Shown piece after piece: positions 43,311 to 54,801 of a stretch of DNA of 64,000 nt; position 1 is the stretch's first letter; each line of letters opens with the position of its first letter. The position numbers were made by a program, and so were the translations under genes. A model generated the notes under the pieces. It was not told where the DNA came from, did not search any database, and saw only the letters and a list, made by a program, of their open reading frames with translations. The stretch spans positions 1,450,722 to 1,514,721 of the forward strand of contig OY101121.1 in assembly GCA_956465555.1 (NCBI GenBank), given 5' to 3'. Origin of the DNA: Nitzschia sp. pyKryTriq1 (taxonomy: Eukaryota > Bacillariophyta > Bacillariophyceae > Bacillariales > Bacillariaceae).

Positions 43311-43864
43311 GACCACCAGGCAGTGGAATATGATGTGTTTGCATGAACAAGGAAGGAAATCCTCAATCGCTAAAACATTTCAGGTAGGCTCCTGTTGACC
43401 AAGTCCAGCGTTGTCGTTCCGGCCACCACCGTATACGCGTAGCATGCCTCTAACTAGAGGAATGGTGAACATGAAACATTTCCTTTCCATTCTCTCCTGT
43501 CCAACTCTAGAGGACATACACTAGAAATTGTTAGGTGACAACTTTGTGAGAAGTCCGGTTAGTTGCGGGGTTGCTGGGAAGGGAATCATCAAGACAAACG
43601 TAGGTTACGATCGAGCTGATAGTGCGATTCAAGATGGAAAGTTTAAATTCAGACTTGTTCACAAAAGAAGTGTGTATTTACTGTCCCCTCGCCTATAACT
43701 ACCACTGATTCATATACGACGACTCGTCATCGGCCCCCCGCTCTGCTACTAATATCGCTACGATGCTTGACTAGCTACAGCTGGTTTGGCCTGCCACCAA
43801 CAGCCAACCAGTTCTGAAATCGTCCAGGCAAAAATATTATCAGCGAAACTTGACTATTTTTTGC
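43311..43864. other. Convergent intergenic region
   Basis: About 550 bp between the stop codons of the aminopropyltransferase and RPL31 genes. No gene recognised; presumably 3' untranslated sequence of both. Confidence 0.5.
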
Positions 43865-44215
43865 TTAGGATTCAATAACGCTCTCTGTTTGCAATCCCTT
43901 GAAGGACGAAACTTCAACGAGCTGTGCCAAAGTGTAAAGCTTTTCGTCGGCATCCTCGTCTTCATTGCGCTTTCGCGAAAGTCGCACACGAACTCGAACG
44001 GGAGGGTTCTTGATTCCAGTGGACCACACGTGCTTGTTCAATCCAGAGTCGATTCGGACATCTTGAGTTCCCATGGCCTTTTGTGCAAACTTCTTGATCT
44101 CCTTGATCGCCCGTGGTGCTCGGCGCTTGTGTTGGAACTTGTGAACACGCTTCGAGATGTGGATGGTGAAATCCCGGGTCACAAGATCGGGCTTTGGGGC
44201 AGAAGACTTGACCAT
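43865..44215 (-). CDS. RPL31: 60S ribosomal protein L31 (eL31)
   Basis: 116 residues, single exon, ATG at 44215. Nearly every family landmark is present: [52 protein letters not shown], and [21 protein letters not shown] followed by the conserved LQT region. It is a component of the large cytosolic ribosomal subunit near the peptide exit tunnel. It starts directly with a short [10 protein letters not shown]-terminus, as usual. The 5' leader may contain an intron (GTAGTTG near 44295), which I cannot confirm. Confidence 0.97.
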   Translation of the reverse strand: MVKSSAPKPDLVTRDFTIHISKRVHKFQHKRRAPRAIKEIKKFAQKAMGTQDVRIDSGLNKHVWSTGIKNPPVRVRVRLSRKRNEDEDADEKLYTLAQLVEVSSFKGLQTESVIES

Positions 44216-45113
44216 ATTTTCTGGTTGTATAGATTCTGAATAGAAAGACAGTGTGAGATATGTTGAAAGGGTAAAGCCCGGGTGAATTCAACTACCGGCA
44301 AAGGAAGACACAACTCCAGAACGGCCCGAAATTGTCATCAAACTTTCAAAATGAAAACGATCCAGAAAAAAGCCACTCCAGTAGCCCAACAGGACATCAA
44401 ACGTCGTCGATACGACCCACCTCCTTCGACTCAATGAATGCACAACAAATGGTTTACTCACCACAAGGTAACAAAGAAAGTTGACAATGGCGTAGCAGGT
44501 CGTAACGTAGCTGCTGCATCCGCTCTTGGCGTTGCCCGCATCTCTCCGTTTTTCTTGGCCATTGACCATCGCGTGTCTGAAACGCTGGACGCTTACCTCT
44601 TTACTATATTTTTAATCCGTTTAGTCCAACTATCGGAAAGGGACTAAATTATACCATATACGTACGTACTTGTACTCGTGCTTGGTAGTACGAGAAGTAC
44701 CCACGTTCCACGTACATACATACGTACCGCGTGCCGCGTGCCAGCGGTCCGTTCGCCGTCCGTCCGTTCGTCTATCGCTATCTTCACTTTCCGGCGGATG
44801 TGCTTCTTTTCTGATCTGGGATCCTGGGGGTCGATCGTACCGGCAGGTCGCGGTAGTCGGTACCAGGTACCGGTAGTCGGTAGTACCGGTACCGGTACCG
44901 GTACCTGGTACAGTGCAAGTCGTGGTCGAACCTGGCACAAAAATCTTACCGGTAGTAATAACTTTTGAACTTCGACATGCACGCAAGCAACAACAAGAAG
45001 CGCATTTAAGAACAGCAGTCAGTAGTTGTGAAGCTTCACTCCGAGTTTGTCAGATGTCAGATCATTAAACTTCATTTCTCTCTCTCTCTCTCTCTCTCTA
45101 GCAACAGTTGACC
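44216..45113. other. Divergent promoter region with palindrome cluster
   Basis: About 900 bp between RPL31 (minus) and the dehydrogenase (plus). 44845-44912 is a dense cluster of GTACCGGTAC units (TACCGGTA at 44868, 44884, 44890 and 44896). A CT run at 45079-45098 ending in CTAG lies just before the dehydrogenase ATG. Open frames at 44288-44569 lack family features. Confidence 0.6.
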
Positions 45114-47900
45114 ATGACACCAGCGTGGTTATCAGGCCAACGAAGGCTCTTGGGCGCAGCGTCTCGACAGGGATTGCCTTCTTGGAGAACCACAAGAACT
45201 GTTGCCGGCGCTTTACATCAGGATCCCGGGTCGTTCTTTTCGACCAAGTCTTCCGCGCTTCCCTTGCATGCCAATGTGGTGGTTGTGGGAGGTGGTATCA
45301 TTGGTACATCCGTGGCATATCACTTGGCAAAACTTGGAGTTGAAGATGTGGTTTTGTTGGAACGCGATCGTTTGACCAGTGGCACTACATGGCACGCCGC
45401 TGGCTTGATGACTACTTTTGGATCGTTGAGCAGTACTAGCATGGATATGCGAATGTATACGCGATCATTGTATTCCGAGATTCTCCCTCAAGAAACGGGT
45501 TTAGAAACTGGATTCATGGACATTGGATTCATCGAGTTAGCTTGCGACGAGGATCGTTTGCACTACTTTCGACGGGTTGCGGCTTTTAATCGCCTGTGTG
45601 GGATTCACGTCGAGGAGATTACTCCCGGAGAGGTGGTTTCGAAATTTCCCTTGACCAATCCGGATGGAATTTTGGCAGGATTTTACGTGGCAGGAGATGG
45701 GAGAGTCAATCCTACTGATGCCACCATGGCGCTAGCGAAAGGAGCTCGTCAACGCGGAGTCAAAATATTTGAAAACGTCCAAGTCACTGGCGTTACGACG
45801 ACTAACCCAGTGGAAACAGGGCGGCCTAAAACAGCAAACGGAGTGACAGTTGAAGAGGACAAATCGGGTGGATTGACAACTATCAATGCTAATGTGGTGG
45901 TAAATTGTGCAGGCATGTGGGCCAGGCAGTTCGGGGAGGCGACGGGAGCTACCATACCGAATCAGGCTGCAGAACATTATTACTTGATTACAGAAGAGAT
46001 TCCTGGGCTGGATCCCGGCTGGCCAGTGTTAGAAGATCCTTCCAAGTGCATCTATATCCGGCCAGAAGGCAAGGGACTGCTAGTCGGCTTCTTCGAATGG
46101 GAGGGAGCCCCTTGGAATTCCTCTGAGATACCTCAAGACTTTTCGTTTGGCATTTTGGAACCTGACTGGGACCGCATGACGCCATACCTCGAGACGGCCA
46201 TGGAGCGGCTGGTTCCCGAAATCCACAATGTAGGTCTGAAAACCTTCTTCTGTGGTCCCGAGTCCTTTACACCCGATAATTCACCAATCGTCGGCCCAGT
46301 ACCCGAGATTCAAAACTATTACGTGGCTGCAGGATTGAATTCGGTTGGAATTCTGACGGGAGGAGGCATCGGAAAGACGTTAGCACAGTGGATTAAAAAT
46401 GATGGTATTTCACCCATCGATACGGATACGACAGGCATCCATGTCAATCGATTTCAGAAATATCAAGCCAACCAGAAGTATCGTGAAGACCGTGTGACTG
46501 AAGCCCTTGGGAATACCTACCGGCTCCTCTATCCCGATCACCAACCCCATACATCTCGTGGGGCCAAAAAGTCCGTATTGCACGACCGACTAGTCAAGCA
46601 GAATGCCTATTTCAAGGATGTCAGTGGCTGGGAGTCACCTAGTTGGTACGCACCAAAGGGTGTAGCTCCTATTATCGAGTCCGAGTCGTTTGGTCGGGAA
46701 CACTGGTTTCCATACTGGGAGGCTGAGCACAAGGCGTGTCGCGAGAATGTGGCCCTCTTCGATATGAGTTTCATGAGCAAGTTTTTAGTCCAAGGCTACG
46801 ATGCAGGAAAGTTTCTCAATTGGTTATCGACTGCCAACGTAGACGGCGACTGCAACCTGATCACGTACACTCAATGGTTGAATGAACTGGGGTATCTGGA
46901 GGCTGATTTGACAGTTACCAAGCTAGCAGACGATCAATTCCTGGTGGTGGCAACAGACACAATGCATAACCACGTCCTTTCGCACATGACCCGTCGATTG
47001 TCCAGGGATTGGCACGCGACTGTCACGGATGTGACGGCACGGTATGCTCAAATCAATTTGCAAGGCCCTCGGTCTCGAGAACTGTTGCAGCGGTTGACGA
47101 AGACGGACATGGCCACCCATTTTGACTTTCGCACCGCTAAAGACATCGATATTGGTATCGCACGAGCCCTGTGCATGAGGATTACCTACGTGGGAGAACT
47201 TGGATACGAGCTTTTTGTTCCAGCAGAACAAGCGGCCTACGTCTATGACCGGATCTTGGAAGAGGGCGAGGATTTTGGCTTGAAGCATGCAGGGCTCAAA
47301 GCTTTGGGGAGTTTGCGCATGGTAGGTTATTGCGTTATCGCGTACTGTACATCAGTTGTCAGAATTACCAACATCTAGGTCAAATTGTGGCTGACCTTCT
47401 AACACCGCTGTTTTGTTTTGTCCAAAATATAGGAAAAAGGCTACAGAGACTATGGTCATGATATTGACAACACCGATACTGTAGTGGAGGCAGGACTGTC
47501 GTTCACGTGTGATTTCGACAAAGGCGGCGTTGGATTTATCGGCATGGAACACGTACAAGCCCAAAAGGCTTTAGCCAAACAAAATGGTGGCCTATCCCGT
47601 CGCATGGCGCAAGTCCTCGTGGAAGGATTGGCGGAAGATCCCTCTGCGCCGTTGATGTACCACGGCGAAGTTTTGTGGCGCAATGGCGAGCGTATCAGTG
47701 ACATTCGTTCTGGATCTTACGGGCACACTGTGGGGGGAGGGCTTGGCTTGACCATGCTGGAATCTCCTACTGGAGAGCCAATCAAGAAGTCTTATATTGA
47801 AAGCGGGGAGTGGGAATTAGAGATTGGCGAAAAAATGTATCCGTGCAAGGTATCTTTGGCGCCACTTTATGATCCCAAGAACACCCGGATAAAAGCGTAG
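45114..47900 (+). CDS. Mitochondrial sarcosine/dimethylglycine dehydrogenase-like flavoprotein
   Basis: Exons 45114..47321 and 47433..47900, 891 residues, close to the usual 860-920. The basic, Ser/Arg-rich first 50 residues look like a mitochondrial presequence. Residues about 52-70 (VVVVGGGIIGTSVAYHLA) are the FAD-binding Rossmann motif. SGTTWHAAGLMTTFG carries the histidine that binds FAD covalently in SARDH/DMGDH. The second half is the folate-binding GcvT-type domain (LNELGYLEADLTVTKL, YVGELGYELFVP, and the C-terminal RSGSYGHTVGGGLGL). The reaction is oxidative demethylation of sarcosine or dimethylglycine to give methylene-tetrahydrofolate. The choice between the two substrates is not resolved; the ERDRLTSGTTWH context favours SARDH. 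Confidence 0.9.
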
Positions 47901-47909
47901 CCAAAATTG

Positions 47910-48119
47910 TTATGGACTTTCTGTCCGTAGCTCCTTGTCTATGGATCCAGCTTGAATCACCTTTATATCTTCTTTCGTCGCAATGGCATCATTGAAGATC
48001 CTGGGCCAGATGAATGGGATATGGATGAGAAAGACAAAAAGTACGAAGTAGAAAAAGATTTTGACCCACGGAATTTCGTCAGCACCCAACGGAACCACTT
48101 TCCGTCGCCTCTGCGCCAT
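47910..48119 (-). CDS. 69-residue single-pass membrane microprotein
   Basis: ATG at 48119. A basic start (MAQRRRKVVPLG) precedes WVKIFFYFVLFVFLIHIPFIW, a clear membrane span, then a polar tail (ATKEDIKVIQAGSIDKEL). Positive-inside charge places the N-terminus in the cytosol or matrix. Its stop codon lies 9 bp from the stop of the convergent dehydrogenase gene, so the mRNAs must overlap. Family not recognised; the composition makes a real gene likely. The start is supported by being the first ATG of a compact open frame. Confidence 0.6.
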   Translation of the reverse strand: MAQRRRKVVPLGADEIPWVKIFFYFVLFVFLIHIPFIWPRIFNDAIATKEDIKVIQAGSIDKELRTESP

Positions 48120-49184
48120 CGCTCAAGGGGACTCTGGGTAGCGACGGGATCGCACACAGGTAACTGGTACAGAACTTGCACCGTACTTGTAGTGGGGAGA
48201 CTTCGGCAATAGCAATGGCAATGGTAATCTAACGATCGCAACGAGTGAGTCAGTCGTCCCTGCGGCACCAATGACAATGTGGTACGAAAGTTGACCGTTG
48301 CCTTGCCGATTCTTCTCGAACGAGAAAATAAGCTTCGACAACTTCTCGGGTTCCCAAACCCCAAATCCAAATAATAATGAGAGTAGTAGACTACAAGTAC
48401 CAAGTACCTGGTATGATGCAGTACCACTGCTGGGTAGTCTCTCTACCGGTAGTAGTACATTACTGGTAGTGCCTGGTAGCGATAACTGCTGGTAGATCGC
48501 CAGTTTCTCGAAAAGAGCTCAGAATAATGAATTCAAGATGAAGAAATGATTGTGACTGCTGGTGACTGGTGACGATGATGTTGTTGTTGAAGTGATCGCT
48601 CGACGGCCGTTAACACTTCCCAAACTTCGCGCCAAAAAGATGCTGGAAACCCACGCGGTTCCTCGTGCAGTCAGTCAACAACAGTTCGAGCGCTCCATTC
48701 CTTTTTTGAATAAATAACGGGCGAGAACTACAAGTCCCTAAATACGACGTCCAGTGCGACATTGATTTTTCCGTTCATTGGATCTTTGACCGACCTGCGC
48801 GGAACCGCAGCCGCGAAAGCAACGCCCTTTCGGCTTCGTCGCGCTCGTTATTGTTGTTGTCGTCCGTCGCGAATGAAGTCGACGCGCCGTGGTTCATCGA
48901 TCGAAGATCGCGACACCATCACACTGTTGATTGATTGCTTCACATTGCCACTCCAAACCCACTCATTCTCAACGAGTTATTGTTGATTGAGACCCCGGTC
49001 TACCTCGAGCACTTTCCAGTTAACCTGTTTGATCTGTCGTGTTCGGTTGTAGCGTCCGTTTGAAACGTTGGTTGAATTCCTACCGGTACATACTTGAACT
49101 TGCGCTGAGAATAATCTCTTGGGCCTTCGCGAGAAAACGCGGGGATTTCCGTGTGCGCCGGCGAAATTGAATTTACGTATCGAG
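48120..49184. other. Divergent intergenic region
   Basis: About 1.07 kb between the microprotein gene (minus) and Wee1 (plus). GTAC-rich palindromes at 48385-48490 and TACCGGTA at about 49081. No other gene recognised. Confidence 0.5.
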
Positions 49185-51656
49185 ATGACCTCTTTCAAAC
49201 CCATGAAATGTTTAGAAGCGAGTTCGAACAACAACTTTGATGATCATTCTGAAATGAATACGTCGATGGACGAAGGCAGCCATTGCTCCGAGAGCCTCAT
49301 GTTGTCTTCACCTCCAACGTCTGCTCGCGGTCGATTTTCTGCCTCGAGACCGGCCGGTGGCGGATTCGGAAGTGCTGCTAGTCGACTCTTTGACGATGAT
49401 GAGGAAGAATGCTTTCAAAAGCAACCCTCGATTCTCAAACCTCTCGATCTCAACATGGAAATGTCAGTAGCTTCGAATTACGCTAGTAGCGGTCCGGGTG
49501 GCTCTGGTGGCAGTGCCCCCGGTGGTTCACGAACGCCATTTCGAAATAGGTCGAGTCGTCATCATCTGGAGAACACCGTGCGCAAGCGACATGCTGAACA
49601 GCAGTTGATTGCAAGAGACCTAAGTTTTGATGATGTGGATGGAGGCGACGATGACAAGGTGCGGCAGGACAGTCCTGTCGACATGATGCAGTCACCTCGA
49701 ATTTCTCCGTCCTGCTATCGCTCGCCGACTGCCTACCGGGCGGCACCCGCTCACGTTAACAAGTCCCCTTGCTACCGAACTCTGGATGGCCGCACTGTCC
49801 AGTCCAAGAACCCGTTCTCTCCCATGTACACAGACGAGAGTGGAGCTGCATCTGTTGCAACCACCACCGCCCCTCTGTCCGAGTCACTCAATTTTCCAGT
49901 CTCCCTCGAGAGTGGCTCGTTCGGAAATACAGGTCAAGGACCGCCACTGCTGCGTCATCGACTACAAAAGCGCGATACGAACTTGAATCCCTCTGCCTTT
50001 CCATCCTTTGCTGCTTCTGCAGCAGCTCAGTACGAGACGTTCACTAGGGACGGATATCCTGAACGGAAAGGCCGCTACAGCTTCACTGGATCACCCATTC
50101 GAGAAATGGAGTTTGACCACCCCAGCTCGCCTCCGCAACAACAAGCGCGGGACGACTCTATGTATCCGATCCCTCACAAGGTCCGCAGGCTTAGCAAGCA
50201 AGACGATGCTGCCGCTGCGCAATCCTCGTCACAATCCGATGCCCCGTTCTACGTTTCCCTCAATCAGGAGAAGAAGCCACCTTCTCGACTAGACATAAAG
50301 GAGGCAACCTATGGTGTGCGAAACAAGAACCACGCGAATTACTCTTGGAATGACGAAGTCAGTCCAACGGATGTCGCATCCTTCCCTATGCTGATGGGTG
50401 AATCGTCACCCCCTAGCACTCCGGTTCCGCCCACACCATCGAAACCTCGCAACTCAAACTACCGTCGACGCCCCAAGACACGCTACACACCTGTCCGCAA
50501 GCCAGCGGTGCCGCAAACTCCCATGCCCGAGCGACGCGCTAGAAATAATTTCTGCAGTCAAAGTACCGACGAAGATGACAGCGACTTGGAAATGACAACT
50601 GGCGGCGGCAATCACTCCAGATCGCAATCTCGATTCCATTCTGATTTCGATGTCATTGGGGAGCTAGGCAATGGAAGCTTTGGAAACGTATTCAAGGTCA
50701 TGAGTCGTCTGGATGGCTGTATGTATGCCATCAAGGTGGCGCACCGACCTGCCAAAGGGCATTCCGATAAGGACCGCATGCTAAAAGAGGTTAGTGCTAA
50801 CGGGCTCCGTTTTTTCTCGGCCCTTGGGTTGTCCAGCAATCAGTCTCTCACGCCTTTTTCTTCTCTTGGTTTACAGGTATATGCTTTGGCCGCGTTGTCG
50901 GACCAAGCCGATACAGCTACATTTCACATTGTGAGATACCATCAGGCGTGGATGGAAGATCAAAGGCTCTACATCCAGACAGAGCTCTGTACGACCACGC
51001 TATCGGCGGAAATAGAGCAACATTCTCCGGCTATTATCTCTGTAGAGAGACGATACAAGTTCTTGAGGGAGATATGTCTGGCGCTAGAATTCATTCACAG
51101 GAAGGGTATGATTCATCTCGATATCAAGCCAGAAAATGTGTTCATTAAGAACGACCAATTCAAGCTGGGAGACTTTGGTCTGGTTTCGAAGGTATCATCG
51201 CACGATGTAGAAGAGGGAGACTCTCGTTACATGTCAAGGGAGCTTTTGTCGGGTGATCACACTGATTTGACAAAGTCGGACATTTTCTCCCTCGGAATTT
51301 CTCTTTACGAGATCTGTTTGGGAGGCGTTCGAGCTCTACCTAAAAATGGACAAGAATGGCAATTGCTACGCGAGGCCAACTTTCTGCCTCTCGCCAGTAC
51401 GCCCGGCGAAATGCAACGAATCATCCAACTCATGATGAATCCAAACTTTGGGGCACGCCCCAGTGCGCACGAACTCCTGAAGCGCCCCCAGCTATTGAGT
51501 GAAGAACAAAAGGCACTTTTGGCGGAAAGGAACAAGGTGGTGCAAGCAAATCTTGCATTGGCGGAGCAGGCCAACCGATTGGAAAAGTTGACTCATCCTC
51601 CGATACCAGCGCGAAAGAAGTTGCTGGTTCGAGCCAATACCTGGAATGGAAGCTAA
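49185..51656 (+). CDS. Wee1-family kinase
   Basis: Exons 49185..50789 and 50877..51656, 794 residues. ATG 49185 (MTSFKPMK); the frame is open upstream only from a TTG. The intron, 87 nt and in frame, begins GTTAGTGCTAAC and ends TTTACAG; removing it restores MLKEVYALAALSD, the Wee1 motif. The kinase domain (about residues 485-765) shows GELGNGSFGNVFKV, MYAIKVAHR, IVRYHQAW followed by LYIQTELC, HLDIKPENVFI, GDFGL and EGDSRYMSRELL, the last being diagnostic of Wee1/Myt1. It would phosphorylate the CDK1 inhibitory tyrosine and delay mitosis. The N-terminal 480 residues are serine-rich and disordered, with many SP/TP sites expected for cell-cycle control. Confidence 0.93.
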   Translation: MTSFKPMKCLEASSNNNFDDHSEMNTSMDEGSHCSESLMLSSPPTSARGRFSASRPAGGGFGSAASRLFDDDEEECFQKQPSILKPLDLNMEMSVASNYASSGPGGSGGSAPGGSRTPFRNRSSRHHLENTVRKRHAEQQLIARDLSFDDVDGGDDDKVRQDSPVDMMQSPRISPSCYRSPTAYRAAPAHVNKSPCYRTLDGRTVQSKNPFSPMYTDESGAASVATTTAPLSESLNFPVSLESGSFGNTGQGPPLLRHRLQKRDTNLNPSAFPSFAASAAAQYETFTRDGYPERKGRYSFTGSPIREMEFDHPSSPPQQQARDDSMYPIPHKVRRLSKQDDAAAAQSSSQSDAPFYVSLNQEKKPPSRLDIKEATYGVRNKNHANYSWNDEVSPTDVASFPMLMGESSPPSTPVPPTPSKPRNSNYRRRPKTRYTPVRKPAVPQTPMPERRARNNFCSQSTDEDDSDLEMTTGGGNHSRSQSRFHSDFDVIGELGNGSFGNVFKVMSRLDGCMYAIKVAHRPAKGHSDKDRMLKEVSANGLRFFSALGLSSNQSLTPFSSLGLQVYALAALSDQADTATFHIVRYHQAWMEDQRLYIQTELCTTTLSAEIEQHSPAIISVERRYKFLREICLALEFIHRKGMIHLDIKPENVFIKNDQFKLGDFGLVSKVSSHDVEEGDSRYMSRELLSGDHTDLTKSDIFSLGISLYEICLGGVRALPKNGQEWQLLREANFLPLASTPGEMQRIIQLMMNPNFGARPSAHELLKRPQLLSEEQKALLAERNKVVQANLALAEQANRLEKLTHPPIPARKKLLVRANTWNGS

Positions 51657-51789
51657 AATCATTCCAAAATAATAGTCTAGTAAAACAATTTCAACGCAAC
51701 TTGAGTACCGTAATGTACTGGTCGTATGTGACAACCTACACTCAGCACGCAAAGAAAACACCATTGCTTGTTTCACCATAGCATCGTTT

Positions 51790-54192
51790 CTATTCTTCGG
51801 GGAGACAATTCTGAAGCACGACAGCTTTCATAACGGCATAGGGTGCTGTCCGTCCGGTCCAAAGTTCAAACTGTCCGACCCCTTGTTCCCATAGCATCTC
51901 CGATCCTCGCACCACCGAGCAGCCAGCCGCTTCTGCCTGTTCCAATAATTTGGTATGGTATGGTTTGTAATTGACATCAAAGATAACAGGTTTTGTAGAC
52001 TGCTTTCCGAGAAGCCACTCGGGCAACACGAATTCGGCTCCCGCTGGCAATGTACTGATCACAACTCTGATATTGCTTGCCGTGGCTCCTTCGTCGCTCA
52101 AAACACCACCCAGACAATCCTCCCCTTCCTGGTCCAAGCTCGTTATCACTGTGCCTCCAAAAGATTCGGACAGATCTGCAGCCTTGGCCGGTGTCCGGTT
52201 GTAGTAAATACGTTTTAGTCCCAGCTTCGTGGCAGCATAGGCAGCCGCTCGGGCAGTTCCGCCTCCCCCGAGGATCAAGGCAAATGCGGCCGATGTCTCT
52301 TTCGACTGCACCCCAAGCTGACGCTCCAAAGGATTGAAGATGCCCTTCCAATCAGTGTTGTCGCCGTAGATAACTCGCTGGATTTCGTCATCGTGGAATT
52401 CTTCCTTGGCTACCAGCGTGTTGACACTTCCTATCGTTTCAGCCGCATCGCTCATAACGTCCACGTATGGGATAATGGCTTGCTTGTGTGGAATCGTCAC
52501 ACTGCAACCACCAAAGAGAGAATCCTGGAAGAACTCGGATTCCACAAACTCTTCCACTTTTTCAACGTCGGCGCGGCCATATTGGTGGGGCAATCGGACG
52601 GCTTCAAAGGCGGCGCCCTGCATCTGAGGACTCACAGAATACGCAATGTTGTGGCCCAAAATAGCGTAGCGTCGGCCCTTTAAGATTTTCGTCAAGATTC
52701 TCGCGGCCATGATCTCGCTGGCGGTCATTTGACCCGGGGCGGCTTTGAACGGCAGAGATTCGTGTGTGACGGGAGTGAATGGCAAGTTCACAATTCGCGA
52801 GAATGAACCGACGTCACCAAGAATAAGTGATACGTTCGGAATCACTGGCTTTTTCTCCTTCATAGCCAAACTGGTGGCAATCAAGGCCGCTTCATGAGCC
52901 ATTCGATCCTTTTCCTTGGACTCAATGGACAAAACGACCTTCGCACCGTGTGCCCTTCCTTCCAGTGCACATTGCTGGAAGAGACGAACAGCCTCTTCCG
53001 ATGACACCTCTTGACCCACGACATGGTGGCTACCCAAGATCTGACTCGAGTATCGTTCTTCGGACAGAGATAGCAACGCATCTGTCTTCTTTGGATCCCA
53101 GGCACTTTCCACGTCCAAGACTTCTACACCACCACGCAATCCCCATTGTAGCATGTCAAACATTTTGGCGATACCTTCCTCATCATCGGGATAAGTACCA
53201 GCTTGATTTTGGGTCCGAACAGTATATACAATAGGCATGACATCCTCCAAGACACGCCCCGAAAAAGGCAGAGCGGGGACCCGAACCACATGGGGACGGG
53301 AGTATCGACGGAGGAGTTGCATTCCGTAAATCAAATCAAAGCGGCTATCTCGGCAGGCCAACAGGTCTGTGCGATACTCCATTGCGTCCACGTCGACACA
53401 CATTTCTTCCACATAAGGCTCCACCTGAGAAATTTCAGGAAAACTCAAGGACAAGAAAAACGTGTGATCTCCCATGGTGAGATGGGCCGTATTGGTGGTT
53501 GGCATCATAGATCCAGGAACGGCCGGGGAGAGTCGAGCGCGAGCAATCAAACGAGAAAGCTCCCACTGAATGTGTTCCCAGTCGGCATCCTCGTCACCTT
53601 TGCTACCTTCCCCTTTGATGCATAATTCATAGTCTGAGTTTGGAATGAGCAATTCGCCTTCTGCTTGTGCCTTTCGAGCATTCGCCTGGTCGCTTGCCAA
53701 GTCTTGCACATTGACGTATACTGACAAGATCCCCGACTCGTAAAGGCTTTTTGCGGTTGCTGCCAGATCATCCCTGTCACCTTTACTCAAATCCACCACA
53801 AGAACATTAGGCCAACGATATTTTTTGCTGTCAATATCGTTTAGGATCCCCGGTTGTGGGAGGTGGATGACGGCACCCTCGTCGGCTTGAGGAAAGTTTT
53901 GTTCCAGAAACGCACCGGCCAGTCGACCGAGTTCATTCCCGCCTTCGCTGGAATAACCAATCAACATGATTGGCTTGTCATATTCATGAAAAATGTTGCG
54001 CTGGATATTATGATGGGTTTCTGATGACAATGATGTGACCGACGACGCGGAAAGCGCCGTTGAGGCACACGTTCCGCCGTGGTGGCTCTTATTGTTGATC
54101 CATCCGCTGGATGGAGACTGCTGAGCGACAAAGCCAAACGAAGATGGAAGCAGCGCCAACCCTGTCAATAGAAAGGTACGTGCAGTTCTCAT
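51790..54192 (-). CDS. Plastid dehydroquinase/shikimate dehydrogenase with degenerate N-terminal domain
   Basis: 800 residues, intronless. A signal peptide ending SSFGFVAQQ matches the diatom plastid ASAF-like cleavage pattern. Residues 74-215 hold an extra domain starting [16 protein letters not shown], where a shikimate kinase would have a P-loop; the loop is not intact. Residues about 235-500 are a type I dehydroquinase fold (EYRTDLL at 272-278, [15 protein letters not shown] at 388-390, SRIV, APGQ at 485-488). The catalytic Schiff-base lysine expected in GADIVKIA is not seen in GAKVVLSI (416-423). Residues about 508-800 are shikimate dehydrogenase with an intact site: YSVSPQM, SVTIPHK with Lys570, GDNTD, and [10 protein letters not shown] for NADP. 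Pathway: aromatic amino acids. Confidence 0.9.
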   Translation of the reverse strand: MRTARTFLLTGLALLPSSFGFVAQQSPSSGWINNKSHHGGTCASTALSASSVTSLSSETHHNIQRNIFHEYDKPIMLIGYSSEGGNELGRLAGAFLEQNFPQADEGAVIHLPQPGILNDIDSKKYRWPNVLVVDLSKGDRDDLAATAKSLYESGILSVYVNVQDLASDQANARKAQAEGELLIPNSDYELCIKGEGSKGDEDADWEHIQWELSRLIARARLSPAVPGSMMPTTNTAHLTMGDHTFFLSLSFPEISQVEPYVEEMCVDVDAMEYRTDLLACRDSRFDLIYGMQLLRRYSRPHVVRVPALPFSGRVLEDVMPIVYTVRTQNQAGTYPDDEEGIAKMFDMLQWGLRGGVEVLDVESAWDPKKTDALLSLSEERYSSQILGSHHVVGQEVSSEEAVRLFQQCALEGRAHGAKVVLSIESKEKDRMAHEAALIATSLAMKEKKPVIPNVSLILGDVGSFSRIVNLPFTPVTHESLPFKAAPGQMTASEIMAARILTKILKGRRYAILGHNIAYSVSPQMQGAAFEAVRLPHQYGRADVEKVEEFVESEFFQDSLFGGCSVTIPHKQAIIPYVDVMSDAAETIGSVNTLVAKEEFHDDEIQRVIYGDNTDWKGIFNPLERQLGVQSKETSAAFALILGGGGTARAAAYAATKLGLKRIYYNRTPAKAADLSESFGGTVITSLDQEGEDCLGGVLSDEGATASNIRVVISTLPAGAEFVLPEWLLGKQSTKPVIFDVNYKPYHTKLLEQAEAAGCSVVRGSEMLWEQGVGQFELWTGRTAPYAVMKAVVLQNCLPEE

Positions 54193-54489
54193 TGTTGAAG
54201 GAGGATGTGCTCTCCAAACTACTAGTCTTCGCTATCGTTATCTACTAACTGTCCACCACCAACACCTGTTGTCGGCATCACAATGTCAAGTTACGTGGAG
54301 GGACGAGGTCAGTGGGGGCACCTGGCTGGGGTGCAGGCTACCCATCATGTTTGTGGATGGAGATGGAATACTGGAAATAGGGGGTGCTGCGGATGGGGGA
54401 CGGAAAGGGTAGGTTGGGGTGGAATAATGGTCATTGGGGGGCTCTAAGTACGTCATTTTAGGGGATTAGTGGTTGGGGGGGCTCGGACT

Positions 54490-54801
54490 TTAGGAAGAAT
54501 GATTCGTTGCCGAAGGCACCATGCCAAAGGCACCTATTGTAAAGTGATCATGAAAATTAAAACAGCGTCTTTTAACGGAATGTGACTCAATGGACTGCTT
54601 TCGATGTTGGTTGGTCCTTTTGGTCAACCAACATGCAAAATCCCTCCAAGTCGGAAGGACACGGGTGAAAGCGATCCACCATTGGAACGCGGGTAGGTGC
54701 GATATCCCGTTCTCAACGGCGTATTCCGCGAGTTGTACCAGGTAGGATTCTTTGGCGTCCTTCATTTTGGACCAGGTGGTCGATCCGTCTCTCCACAGCA
54801 T
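54490..54801 (-). mobile_element. Ty1/copia-like retrotransposon fossil fragment
   Basis: A short minus-strand stretch reads LWRDGSTTWSKMKDAKES, then QLAEYAVENGI and PAFQWWIAF, matching the connecting region between integrase and reverse transcriptase in copia polyproteins (WxDGSxxWxxLxDLKES, then AEYAxxN...PAFxWW). No other pol parts, capsid region or long terminal repeats are seen nearby. It is a small, clearly broken fragment, probably old. Confidence 0.72.

Noticed and set aside
44288-44569. 93-codon minus-strand frame upstream of RPL31
   Set aside because: Probably leader or promoter DNA; no recognisable domain and RPL31 is complete without it.
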